A stretch of DNA of 25,094 nt from a virus. Of this stretch, positions 14,457 through 20,770 are shown piece after piece. Position 1 is the stretch's first letter. Each line of letters opens with the position of its first letter. The notes under the pieces are model-generated. The model was given only the letters and a program-made list of their open reading frames with translations, did not search any database and had not been told where the DNA came from. The position numbers and the translations under genes are program-made. The stretch covers positions 1-25,094 of IMG/VR virus record IMGVR_UViG_3300042453_002988; one strand, 5' to 3'.

Positions 14457-14873
14457 ATGACGATTGCCCAAATCCAGAAGATCGCTGCCGAAGCCGTTGC
14501 CAACGCCCTGCGGCTCACGCAGACCCAAGATGCCCCCGCACCCGCGAAGAAAGCGGGCGGCGACCTCCAGGCCAAGCGGCTGGCCGCGTTGGAGAAGGCT
14601 CGTGCCGCGAAGAAGGCAAAGGCACAGGCCAAGCCCGCCGCCGTTGTCGCGGAGCCCGTGCAGAAGCCCGCGAAGGCCAAGAAGTCTCGCCCCGCCTGGA
14701 GCGTGAAGGATCATGTCACGAAGAAGGGCGTGAAGGGCCAGATCGTGCAGATCGGACCGCTCACCGCCTGGCTCCCGGAAGGCAACAAGGCCCGCAAGGC
14801 GGAGTTGTTCGCGGCGATCAACAACGTGATCCGGAGCGACGAGATCCGCAAGGTTGCCGCCCAGATTCGCTGA
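14457..14873 (+). CDS. Lys/Ala-rich, possibly nucleic-acid-binding protein
   Basis: A 138-residue protein from ATG 14457 with GAGGAG upstream. Residues 1-20 form a helix (IAQIQKIAAEAVANALRL). Residues 28-82 are a highly basic Lys/Ala/Pro tract (RAAKKAKAQAKPAAV and similar), like histone H1-type tails in bacteria. Residues 83-138 are a small folded domain (WSVKDHVTKKGVKGQIVQIG then ending with ELFAAINNVIRSDEIRKVAA). Binding to DNA or RNA is likely from charge; a more precise role is not visible. Confidence 0.7.
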   Translation: MTIAQIQKIAAEAVANALRLTQTQDAPAPAKKAGGDLQAKRLAALEKARAAKKAKAQAKPAAVVAEPVQKPAKAKKSRPAWSVKDHVTKKGVKGQIVQIGPLTAWLPEGNKARKAELFAAINNVIRSDEIRKVAAQIR

Positions 14874-14879
14874 TTCCAC

Positions 14880-14894
14880 CCGCTGTGGAGTCTG
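14880..14894 (+). repeat. CCGCTGCGGAGTCTG motif, copy 4 (one mismatch)
   Basis: Reads CCGCTGTGGAGTCTG, 6 nt after the stop. Two hairpins follow: 14901-14924 (GGGGCTG with CAGCCCC) and 14946-14969 (GCCCATCGC with GCGGTGGGC). Confidence 0.85.
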
Positions 14895-15007
14895 GGATGC
14901 GGGGCTGTGCTGCCAGCCAGCCCCAAATCCTGCACTCGCAGGCTCGCCCATCGCAACTTCGCGGTGGGCGTTTGTGTTTCTAGTCCCTGTTTCACAAGGA
15001 GTTTCCC

Positions 15008-15226
15008 ATGCGTTCACCCATCCGCCAGTTCACCGGCAAGGACGGCTGCTTCTACCTCGTCAACCTCAAGAGCGACAGCCGCGTGTACGGCCCATACCTG
15101 GACACGAAGCAGGTCCGCATGGCACGCGCCACGATTCCCGGTCACGAGCGGAGCAACGACGTTGTGCGTGCGTTCCGCGACGGCCTGCCAGCGGAGGAGG
15201 CCGACGTCAACCCGCTGACCCGGTAA
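15008..15226 (+). CDS. Small unknown protein
   Basis: A 72-residue protein starting MRSPIRQFTGKDG, with AAGGAG upstream. It has a strand-rich first half (CFYLVNLKSDSRVYGPYLDT) and a polar helical second half (RSNDVVRAFRDGLPAEEAD). It is flanked by motif copies at 14880 and 15231. No family is recognised and no catalytic residues stand out. Confidence 0.65.
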   Translation: MRSPIRQFTGKDGCFYLVNLKSDSRVYGPYLDTKQVRMARATIPGHERSNDVVRAFRDGLPAEEADVNPLTR

Positions 15227-15230
15227 ATCA

Positions 15231-15245
15231 CCGCTGCGGAGTCTG
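15231..15245 (+). repeat. CCGCTGCGGAGTCTG motif, copy 5
   Basis: An exact copy 4 nt after the TAA stop. It is followed by a perfect 10-bp hairpin, ACGGGGCCAG (15261-15270) with 15286-15295. Confidence 0.9.
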
Positions 15246-15317
15246 ATTTTCACACTGCGAACGGGGCCAGTCGTCACGGTGGCGGCTGGCCCCGTCGCAT
15301 TTCACAGGAGAGTTCCC

Positions 15318-15488
15318 ATGCGCACGCATGTCACCACCACCAACCCCCGACTCATGCACTTCGTCTCGCTCGCCCGTGTGGCGCGCGAGGTGGGGGCGAA
15401 GTCGCAACGACACCTTCTGGCCGACCTCCGCACGCTCACCCATCGTGAGCGTCGTGACGTGGCCGACCTCGTGAAGCAGGAGGACTGA
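15318..15488 (+). CDS. Tiny unknown protein
   Basis: A 56-residue basic protein from ATG 15318 with CAGGAG upstream. It is mostly helical (MHFVSLARVAREVGAKSQRH then LLADLRTLTHRERRDVADLV). Its stop overlaps the next start as TGATG, so both are probably translated together. The helix-turn-helix-like spacing in the middle is suggestive but not sufficient for a DNA-binding call. Confidence 0.6.
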   Translation: MRTHVTTTNPRLMHFVSLARVAREVGAKSQRHLLADLRTLTHRERRDVADLVKQED

Positions 15489-15616
15489 TGGGCAACAAGT
15501 GGAACGATCAGTGGTGGTCACTGGTCAAGGCTGAACGAGTCAAGGAGGAGGAGCGACTGCGAGTGGCACGCAAGCACGCCAAGCGTGCCACTCGCCGCAG
15601 GAAAAAGCAGCGGTAA
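15488..15616 (+). CDS. Tiny basic protein coupled to the upstream gene
   Basis: A 42-residue protein starting MGNKWNDQWWSLVKAE, with no ribosome site of its own; it depends on TGATG coupling with the gene before. The C-terminal half is an arginine/lysine run (KHAKRATRRRKKQR), which would bind nucleic acid non-specifically. It is followed 4 nt later by motif copy 6. Confidence 0.55.
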   Translation: MGNKWNDQWWSLVKAERVKEEERLRVARKHAKRATRRRKKQR

Positions 15617-15620
15617 TTCG

Positions 15621-15635
15621 CCGCTGCGGAGTCTG
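15621..15635 (+). repeat. CCGCTGCGGAGTCTG motif, copy 6
   Basis: An exact copy 4 nt after the TAA stop. The hairpin that follows (15648-15670) is the one copy with a real T tract behind it. Confidence 0.9.
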
Positions 15636-15647
15636 GTTTTCGGCATG

Positions 15648-15681
15648 GGCCGTCCCGTCGTGGGGCGGCCTTTTCTTTTTC
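15648..15681 (+). terminator. Intrinsic-terminator-like hairpin before the amidoligase
   Basis: GGCCGTCCC (15648-15656) pairs with GGGGCGGCC (15662-15670) with one G-T pair around a 5-nt loop, followed at once by TTTTCTTTTTC. This is a fair intrinsic terminator and would separate the small-gene series from the amidoligase unit, which then needs its own promoter or read-through. Confidence 0.6.
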
Positions 15682-15702
15682 ACCTTCGCTGAGGAGCGAG
15701 AC

Positions 15703-16935
15703 ATGAGCGACGAGAACGAAGTTCTGTACGACAACTACGGGTTCAACGATGCCACCGGCCTGCACCGCGATACAGGAACGGCGGTCGATCCCAACGGGTT
15801 CTACCGGGATGGGATTCACCGGACCACCGAGACGGAGTTCAGCCCACTCACCCGACTCACACGCGACGGCTATGCCTACGACTCGAGGGGGTACAACTAC
15901 GCGGGATACAACGATGAGGGGTACGACCGAGAGGGCTACGACTCGGACGGGTACGACCGCGACGGCCTGGACAGCGCCACCAATTCGCGGTGCGACAACG
16001 GCGAGTGCGACAACGGCAATTGCTCGTGCCGCGACTCCTTCGATGACCAACTGGACGGGTACGGCACGCGAGCCCCGCGTGTGCTGGGCTGGGCACCACA
16101 CCCAGACTTGGAGCCGACGTACCTGTACGCCGGCCACGAGATCGAGATGTACTCGGACGACGAGGACTTCTCTGACGTGGAGCACACGCTCCACCAGGTA
16201 AACACCCTGTACGCGGGCCTCAATCCACTGACTCGCAACCGCCGGTGTGCCATCGCCAAGCACGACGGCTCACTGGAGGACGGCGGTTTTGAGTTGGTGA
16301 CTGTGCCGCTCACGACCGAGCAGGTCTACGGCATCTTCGGCAAGATCAAGACGCTGGGGGACGGCCGCTGCTCTGCGTGGGACAGGGGCGACGACGTTGG
16401 GCACCACATCCACCTGTCCAAGCGGGCCATCGGGCCGCTCACGCTGGGCAAGTTGCTGGTGTTCATGAACGCGGAGAGAAACCGTTCGTTCCTTGAAGCC
16501 ATCGCCTGCCGCCCGGCCGGGTTCAATCACTTCTGCACCAAGAAAGTGACTGACCAGGGCAACTCCGACAGGTACGAGGTTCTCAACGTGACCGACAGCA
16601 CGGTCGAGTTCCGCCTGTTCAAGAGCAACCTGTACGGGCGGGCGATCCTCAAGAACCACGAGTTCGCCGTCGCTGCCGTGCGGTTCTGCGAGCAGGTGTC
16701 GCACGGGTTCGGGGAGGTGGACAGCCACATTGACCCGCTGCACTTCGTCAACTTCCGCACGTTCGTAGCGGCCAACCGCCACACCTACCGCTACCTGCAC
16801 GAGTTCTTGCTGTCTCACACCTCGCTTCGCGTCGGCTACCGCAACAACGCGGGCCTGCCCGACAGCGTGGCTAACCCGAAGGAGAAGTCGCCCGTGTTCC
16901 GGATGATTCGCCGCACCGACATCGAAGGTGCTTGA
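15703..16935 (+). CDS. GS-like amidoligase (Amidoligase_2 type)
   Basis: A 410-residue protein from ATG 15703 with GAGGAG upstream. The catalytic part has the family's marks: GHEIE at 144-148, HDGSLEDGGFELVT at 187-200, HHIHLS at 234-239 and TVEFRLF at 300-306, in the right order for the glutamine-synthetase-like amidoligase fold, which joins a carboxylate to an amine using ATP. Residues 56-90 are tandem GY(D/N)xxGYD units, and residues 97-109 are a cysteine cluster (CDNGECDNGNCSC). The next gene is a class II amidotransferase, the partner described for this family. The substrate is unknown; a peptide or cell-wall target are both possible. Confidence 0.82.
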   Translation: MSDENEVLYDNYGFNDATGLHRDTGTAVDPNGFYRDGIHRTTETEFSPLTRLTRDGYAYDSRGYNYAGYNDEGYDREGYDSDGYDRDGLDSATNSRCDNGECDNGNCSCRDSFDDQLDGYGTRAPRVLGWAPHPDLEPTYLYAGHEIEMYSDDEDFSDVEHTLHQVNTLYAGLNPLTRNRRCAIAKHDGSLEDGGFELVTVPLTTEQVYGIFGKIKTLGDGRCSAWDRGDDVGHHIHLSKRAIGPLTLGKLLVFMNAERNRSFLEAIACRPAGFNHFCTKKVTDQGNSDRYEVLNVTDSTVEFRLFKSNLYGRAILKNHEFAVAAVRFCEQVSHGFGEVDSHIDPLHFVNFRTFVAANRHTYRYLHEFLLSHTSLRVGYRNNAGLPDSVANPKEKSPVFRMIRRTDIEGA

Positions 16936-16987
16936 TCGGTTCCGTTTCTTGACCCCCTCACTTTCACACTCACAAGGAGATTCCTGC

Positions 16988-17839
16988 ATGTGCCTCGCCA
17001 TCTACAAGCCCGCCACCACCCAGCCCGACTGGTCCGCCTACCGCAACGGCTTCGCCGTGAACGACGATTCGTGGGGATTCGCCGCAGTCGTGGACGGCAC
17101 GCTCGTCACCCGCTGCGGTGTCGGCACCTTTGAGGAGTTCCGCGAAGCCCTTGAACCGTACGCCGACAAGCAGGCCATCATCCACTTCCGATGGGCCACG
17201 CACGGCAAGAAGGACACGGGCAACTGCCACCCCTTCATGGTCAGCGACTCGCTGGCCGTGATCCACAACGGAATTATCTCGATCAAGTGCGATCTGGATA
17301 AAGACCGCAGTGACACCTGGCACTTCAACGAGTTGGTCCTCAAGCCCATGCACGCCAGGGACGAGGGCTTCTACCAGCGCAGCGAGGTGGTGTACACGCA
17401 GCAACTCGCCCACTCCGGCAGCAAGTTCGTGTTCCTGCGGGCGGACGGCGACTACTGCATCTGGAACGAGGACGCTGGCGACTGGGCCCGTGACGGGCAC
17501 TGGTACAGCAACGACTCGCACGAGGGATCGTACTACCGCAGCGTCGGCTTCGGCTTGACGGCCCGCACCAAGACGACCACCACCACCACAGAGCGGTCGT
17601 GGATCGAGGAGTCGGACGGCAAGTGGAAGTACGTGGAGGACGACAACTCCGTGTCCACGCTCCGCGATGCGTACTCCCGCATGGCAGACGAGCAGGAGGA
17701 GGAGGACCGGGAGGATTCGTTCTACACCAGCATGCGTGTGGATGACTTGATCGCCTACGGTTTCAGCCGCAAGTGCTTGGCTGAAGTGCAAGACATGCTC
17801 GGCCACGACGGCATCGAGTTGCTGCACGACGCCATCTGA
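16988..17839 (+). CDS. Class II glutamine amidotransferase
   Basis: A 283-residue protein beginning MCLAIYKP, so Cys2 becomes the N-terminal nucleophile after Met removal. The Ntn-hydrolase core is visible: DSWGFAAV at 28-35, HFRWATHGKKDTGNCHPF at 66-83 and VIHNGII at 91-97 with the oxyanion Asn-Gly pair. It releases ammonia from glutamine or, in related enzymes, hydrolyses or forms amide bonds. It has no fused synthase, so it must act with a partner, most likely the amidoligase 52 nt upstream. Residues 190-240 are a Thr/Ser- and acid-rich linker. Start confirmed by AAGGAG. Confidence 0.85.
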   Translation: MCLAIYKPATTQPDWSAYRNGFAVNDDSWGFAAVVDGTLVTRCGVGTFEEFREALEPYADKQAIIHFRWATHGKKDTGNCHPFMVSDSLAVIHNGIISIKCDLDKDRSDTWHFNELVLKPMHARDEGFYQRSEVVYTQQLAHSGSKFVFLRADGDYCIWNEDAGDWARDGHWYSNDSHEGSYYRSVGFGLTARTKTTTTTTERSWIEESDGKWKYVEDDNSVSTLRDAYSRMADEQEEEDREDSFYTSMRVDDLIAYGFSRKCLAEVQDMLGHDGIELLHDAI

Positions 17840-17844
17840 TTTCC

Positions 17845-17859
17845 CCGCTGCGGAGTCTG
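17845..17859 (+). repeat. CCGCTGCGGAGTCTG motif, copy 7
   Basis: An exact copy 5 nt after the stop of the amidotransferase. A hairpin follows at 17866-17898 (GCGGGGCC with GGCCCCGC). Confidence 0.9.
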
Positions 17860-17921
17860 GTTTCTGCGGGGCCAGTGGCACTGGGTCACCGGCCCCGCTT
17901 CCCTTTCTTCACGAGGTTCCC

Positions 17922-18644
17922 ATGAAAATCCCTGCGTTCATCAAGCAACTCGCCAAGTTCTGCGACCCAGAGCAAGCACGCTACGCACTCGGCTGCATCA
18001 AGTGCGTGAGCGATGGCACGACGGCCAGCATGACGGCAACCGACGGGCACATCCTCGCCAGCGTTCATTGGAAGGACGAGGACGGCATCGAACTGAACGC
18101 CCTCGCGGACGCGAAGGAGTTGTCCTCGCCGCCAGTCAAGGCGTTCTCGCATCCGCTGGGGGTGCGATTCGACGGCGAGGAGTTTCGCGGCGGCGTCAGC
18201 GGTCCCGTCACGACCATCGAGACTGGCCGGTTCCCTGACTGCGAGAGGGTGATGGCGATTCACGACAGCCCGAAGGGGTACGTGTCCGTCAAACTGGACG
18301 CCGCCCTGCTCGGCAAGTTGTGTGCCTTGTCGCACGCCATGAACGACCACAAGCACAAGGGAATCACGCTGTTCGTCAAGGACTCGCAGTCCTGCGTGTT
18401 CGCCACCACGCTGGGTCAGGACGGGCACGTTGCCCGCTTCGCCATCATGCCACTGGCTGCGGATGACGGGACTGTGCCTGCGTACCCGCCGCGACCGGGT
18501 GCGGCAGCGACGGCCAAGCCTGCCGCTCGCTCACGTAGGGCGGCGTCACCGCCCGCCCCCGTCCCGGAACTGATGGACGACGAGCAGGTGGCAGTGGCAG
18601 TGGCGGCCGACGACTGGTCGGTCTGCCTGCCCCCCATCGGCTGA
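17922..18644 (+). CDS. Sliding-clamp-like (DnaN-type) protein
   Basis: A 240-residue protein from ATG 17922 with GAGG upstream. Its start (EQARYALGCIKCVSDGTTA then MTATDGHILASVHW) has the clamp pattern of an opening helix and an ATDGxxLA strand. The middle (TTIETGRFPDCERVM) matches the clamp GxFPDYxRV signature, and VSVKLDAALLGKLCALSHAM matches the second-domain helix. Full bacterial clamps have about 370 residues in three domains, so this looks reduced to about one and a half domains plus a Pro/Ala-rich disordered tail (190-225). It could serve phage replication or compete with the host clamp. Moderate confidence. Confidence 0.55.
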   Translation: MKIPAFIKQLAKFCDPEQARYALGCIKCVSDGTTASMTATDGHILASVHWKDEDGIELNALADAKELSSPPVKAFSHPLGVRFDGEEFRGGVSGPVTTIETGRFPDCERVMAIHDSPKGYVSVKLDAALLGKLCALSHAMNDHKHKGITLFVKDSQSCVFATTLGQDGHVARFAIMPLAADDGTVPAYPPRPGAAATAKPAARSRRAASPPAPVPELMDDEQVAVAVAADDWSVCLPPIG

Positions 18645-18663
18645 CATTTTCCCCGCAATTTCC

Positions 18664-18678
18664 CCGCTGCGGAGTCTG
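18664..18678 (+). repeat. CCGCTGCGGAGTCTG motif, copy 8
   Basis: An exact copy 19 nt after the stop. The extra upstream part (TTTTCCCCGCAATTTCC) is shared, with small changes, by copy 9. No downstream hairpin is evident; the next ribosome site is only 15 nt away. Confidence 0.9.
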
Positions 18679-18705
18679 TTTCTACGGCAAGCAAGGAGGC
18701 AAGCC

Positions 18706-18798
18706 ATGCACCACTGGACCCATGCAGAGATCGAACTCTTTCTCGCCATGTGCTACGTCGCCATGAAGGCACTGGCACGGTGGGCGGAACTCGACTGA
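18706..18798 (+). CDS. Tiny unknown protein
   Basis: A 30-residue frame, MHHWTHAEIELFLAMCYVAM then KALARWAELD, with an AAGGAGG site at ideal spacing. It looks like one amphipathic to hydrophobic helix. The strong ribosome site and tight packing before the LexA-like gene (15 nt) support translation. Function unknown. Confidence 0.5.
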   Translation: MHHWTHAEIELFLAMCYVAMKALARWAELD

Positions 18799-18813
18799 AA
18801 GGAGAGATGCCTA

Positions 18814-19155
18814 ATGACTGACATGACAGAACGCGAGCGAGAGATTCTCACGCTCATCGCACGTTCGATTGACACCTATGGATACCAGCCGTCGTACCGG
18901 GAGATCGCCGCCCACTTCGGGTGGTCTGGGCTGAGTTATGTGCAGTACCTCGCACGCCGCCTCGCACACAAGGGCCATGCCCAAGTGGTCGGGGCTCGTG
19001 CGTGGTCGTTCGATTGGAAGTCTTACCTCAAGGAGCAGAAGCATGACGCTGCAAGAACTGATGAATCGACTGATCGCCCTGTGCCCCGACGCCATGTTCG
19101 ACGAAAGCGGAGAGGGGGAAGTCGTCGTCTACACCGGGCTGCGCAAGCACGATGA
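18814..19155 (+). CDS. LexA-type winged-helix DNA-binding protein
   Basis: A 113-residue protein from ATG 18814 with AAAGGAG upstream. Residues 5-70 match the LexA N-terminal domain: EREREILTLIARSIDTYGYQ, then PSYREIAAHFGWSGLSYVQY, then LARRLAHKGHAQVVGARAW. There is no Ser/Lys protease domain, so it cannot self-cleave like LexA. It is probably a small phage repressor or operator-binding factor. The last 38 residues are basic and are read over the start of the next gene (113 nt overlap), so the functional unit is likely the first 75 residues. Confidence 0.75.
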   Translation: MTDMTEREREILTLIARSIDTYGYQPSYREIAAHFGWSGLSYVQYLARRLAHKGHAQVVGARAWSFDWKSYLKEQKHDAARTDESTDRPVPRRHVRRKRRGGSRRLHRAAQAR

Positions 19156-19207
19156 TGACGACTGGAACGTAGGCTCCCTCCGCGTCGAACCGTTGACGGA
19201 GAACTGA
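19043..19207 (+). CDS. Small acidic unknown protein overlapping the LexA-like gene
   Basis: A 54-residue protein, MTLQELMNRLIALCPDAMFD onward, with AAGGAG at good spacing before ATG 19043. It has a first helix, then strands (GEVVVYTGL) and an acidic loop (KHDDDDWNVGSL). This pattern is common in short phage proteins. It overlaps the end of the LexA-like frame by 113 nt in another frame; both have convincing starts, so both are kept. The overlap could couple their translation. Confidence 0.6.
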   Translation: MTLQELMNRLIALCPDAMFDESGEGEVVVYTGLRKHDDDDWNVGSLRVEPLTEN

Positions 19208-19220
19208 AGATATGTACACT

Positions 19221-19232
19221 CACACAGGAGGC
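19221..19232 (+). promoter_or_regulatory. Shared leader 12-mer CACACAGGAGGC, copy 1
   Basis: Contains a full AGGAGG ribosome site 5 nt before ATG 19238. The same 12 bases occur at 21879-21890 and 23588-23599. Confidence 0.7.
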
Positions 19233-19237
19233 GGGCT

Positions 19238-19414
19238 ATGCCATACCCGACTACTACCGTGACACTCACGCCACGCGAGATCGACCTCATCATCACGGCC
19301 TTGCACGAGAGTGCGGAGGATCGTGAGCAGTTCGATGAACCCGAGCAGGCAGCGGCGTTCGCTGTCCTGCAACGACGGTTCGTCAAAGCACAGACCCAAG
19401 TCATCACCCACTGA
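19238..19414 (+). CDS. Small helical unknown protein
   Basis: A 58-residue protein from ATG 19238, preceded by CACACAGGAGGC, a 12-mer used before two other genes here. It reads TVTLTPREIDLIITALHESA with a second helix (EPEQAAAFAVLQRRFVKAQT). The opening strand followed by two helices resembles small phage proteins of the form LTxxExxxLxxAL. No function is known to me. Its stop lies 11 nt before the next start. Confidence 0.65.
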   Translation: MPYPTTTVTLTPREIDLIITALHESAEDREQFDEPEQAAAFAVLQRRFVKAQTQVITH

Positions 19415-19425
19415 AAGGATCACCC

Positions 19426-20304
19426 ATGACACCGACAACTCTCACCATCGGTTCGGGGCTGGGCGGCATCGCCATCCTCAACACCAAGACGGTGAACCGA
19501 GACCGCCTCTATTACGCGGCAGATGCGGTGGGCTGCGGGAAGTTCGTCCCTGCCCAGCCCGCTCGCACGACCGTGCTGCGGGACTGCATGAAGGACGTGG
19601 CCACCAGCCTGTACGGCCGCATCCGCAGGCAACCCAACGTGGTGCGGCAACTGGATGACCCCGCCTCGTTTGAGGTGGTGCGTGTGGTGCCGGGCCAGTC
19701 GCAGAACGAGTACCGCTTCCTGTTCTCTGCCCTCATCGGCACGAACTGGGACGTTGGCATCCTGGAGTACGACTCCGCAGGGCCACGCGGCTCACAGGTT
19801 CTCGCCGCGCTCGACCCGGCGGTCGTGCAGCAGCGGGACTACCTGCCGGCCAGCGTGGTCGGGCAGGTCGTGGTCAAGATGCTCCGCCACTGGAAGGCCA
19901 CGCCCCTCAAGGACGACGGCGGCGTGTGGTTCATGCTGGGCCAGACGCTTGAGGACTTCCGCACGTTCGCTGGCCTGCTGCTTGGACCGCACGCAGACGG
20001 CCCGCGATTCACCGTTCACCAAGTCGAGATCGCTTCCGATCCCGACACGGTGATGCACGTCCTCGACCGGCTCGGCACGGAAGTGCAGGCCGGGCTGGCG
20101 GAGATCATGACCGACGTGATGGAAGCGACCGGCGGCATGGCCGACCGCTCCATCAGCGTGCGGATCAACCGGGCCGACAGGTTTCTGGAGAAGGTGCGGC
20201 TGTACGAACAGGTTCTCGGGCGCCCCATGCCCGACCTGACTGCGGCCATCGAGCAAGTCAAGCAGGCAGTCGCCGTCAATCGGCTACTGGCTGCGGCTGT
20301 CTGA
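19426..20304 (+). CDS. Unknown 292-aa protein
   Basis: A 292-residue protein from ATG 19426 with AAAGGA upstream. The first part is strand-rich (TTLTIGSGLGGIAILNTKTV), the middle has EYRFLFSALIGTNWDVGILE and GVWFMLGQTLEDFRTFAGLL, and the last 60 residues are helical (DRFLEKVRLYEQVLGRPMPD onward). No active-site motif is visible. A similar layout occurs in large phage proteins of unknown function that sit beside AAA ATPase/VWA genes, so a role with the following MoxR/VWA pair is conceivable, but that is inference from the neighbourhood only. Confidence 0.65.
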   Translation: MTPTTLTIGSGLGGIAILNTKTVNRDRLYYAADAVGCGKFVPAQPARTTVLRDCMKDVATSLYGRIRRQPNVVRQLDDPASFEVVRVVPGQSQNEYRFLFSALIGTNWDVGILEYDSAGPRGSQVLAALDPAVVQQRDYLPASVVGQVVVKMLRHWKATPLKDDGGVWFMLGQTLEDFRTFAGLLLGPHADGPRFTVHQVEIASDPDTVMHVLDRLGTEVQAGLAEIMTDVMEATGGMADRSISVRINRADRFLEKVRLYEQVLGRPMPDLTAAIEQVKQAVAVNRLLAAAV

Positions 20305-20331
20305 CCAATCCCACCCACTAAGGAGAGTGTT

Positions 20332-20661
20332 ATGCGTACGCTTCGCCTCGACTACAGCAAGTTCATCAGCGAGTACAAGGAAGCCCTGTCGTGTGACCTG
20401 CACTTCAAGGAGTTCTTGCAACTCGCCGGCATCAGTCCGTTCATGCTCAACGACCGGCTCAAGACGCTGGCCCAGAGGGGACTCGTCCTGCCCAAGTTGA
20501 GGGGCATGCGGAACAGGTCGAGCGGGATCGTGGCCGCCAAGCGGAAGGCCAAGCGGAGGGCCAAGATCACCCGCCAGCCCAGCCGCCCGCAGGCCCGGCC
20601 CAGCGAACCCGCCGCCGTGCTAGAGGCCACGCCGACGTTCGTGATCTGCGTCGGAGGCTGA
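20332..20661 (+). CDS. Small probable helix-turn-helix protein
   Basis: A 109-residue protein from ATG 20332 with AAGGAGAG upstream. Residues 19-57 (SCDLHFKEFLQLAGISPFML then NDRLKTLAQRGLVLPKLRG) resemble the short HTH seen in many phage proteins: a helix, an AGIS-type turn, a recognition helix, then GLxLPKLR. Residues 60-85 are very basic (AAKRKAKRRAKITRQPSRPQ). Together these suggest DNA or RNA binding. Its target is unknown. It is followed by motif copy 9 and precedes the ATPase gene. Confidence 0.65.
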   Translation: MRTLRLDYSKFISEYKEALSCDLHFKEFLQLAGISPFMLNDRLKTLAQRGLVLPKLRGMRNRSSGIVAAKRKAKRRAKITRQPSRPQARPSEPAAVLEATPTFVICVGG

Positions 20662-20680
20662 CGTTTTCCCCGCAGTTTTC

Positions 20681-20695
20681 CCGCTGCGGAGTCTG
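20681..20695 (+). repeat. CCGCTGCGGAGTCTG motif, copy 9
   Basis: An exact copy 19 nt after the stop, with the extended upstream part seen at copy 8. It is followed by a hairpin at 20702-20734 (GGGGGCGAGG with CCTCGCCCCC). Confidence 0.9.
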
Positions 20696-20770
20696 GTTTG
20701 TGGGGGCGAGGTGGCATCGTGCTGCCTCGCCCCCGTCCCATTTGTCCACCCCTTGAGGAGTTCCCCTGTC

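Noticed and set aside
14007-15017. Minus-strand open frame of 336 codons
   Set aside because: It spans three plus-strand genes with good ribosome sites and their motif/hairpin junctions, so it is a shadow frame.
15261-15295. Perfect hairpin as an intrinsic terminator
   Set aside because: No T tract follows, and the same position in other junctions has hairpins that also lack one, except at 15648-15681. It is treated as part of the junction structure instead.
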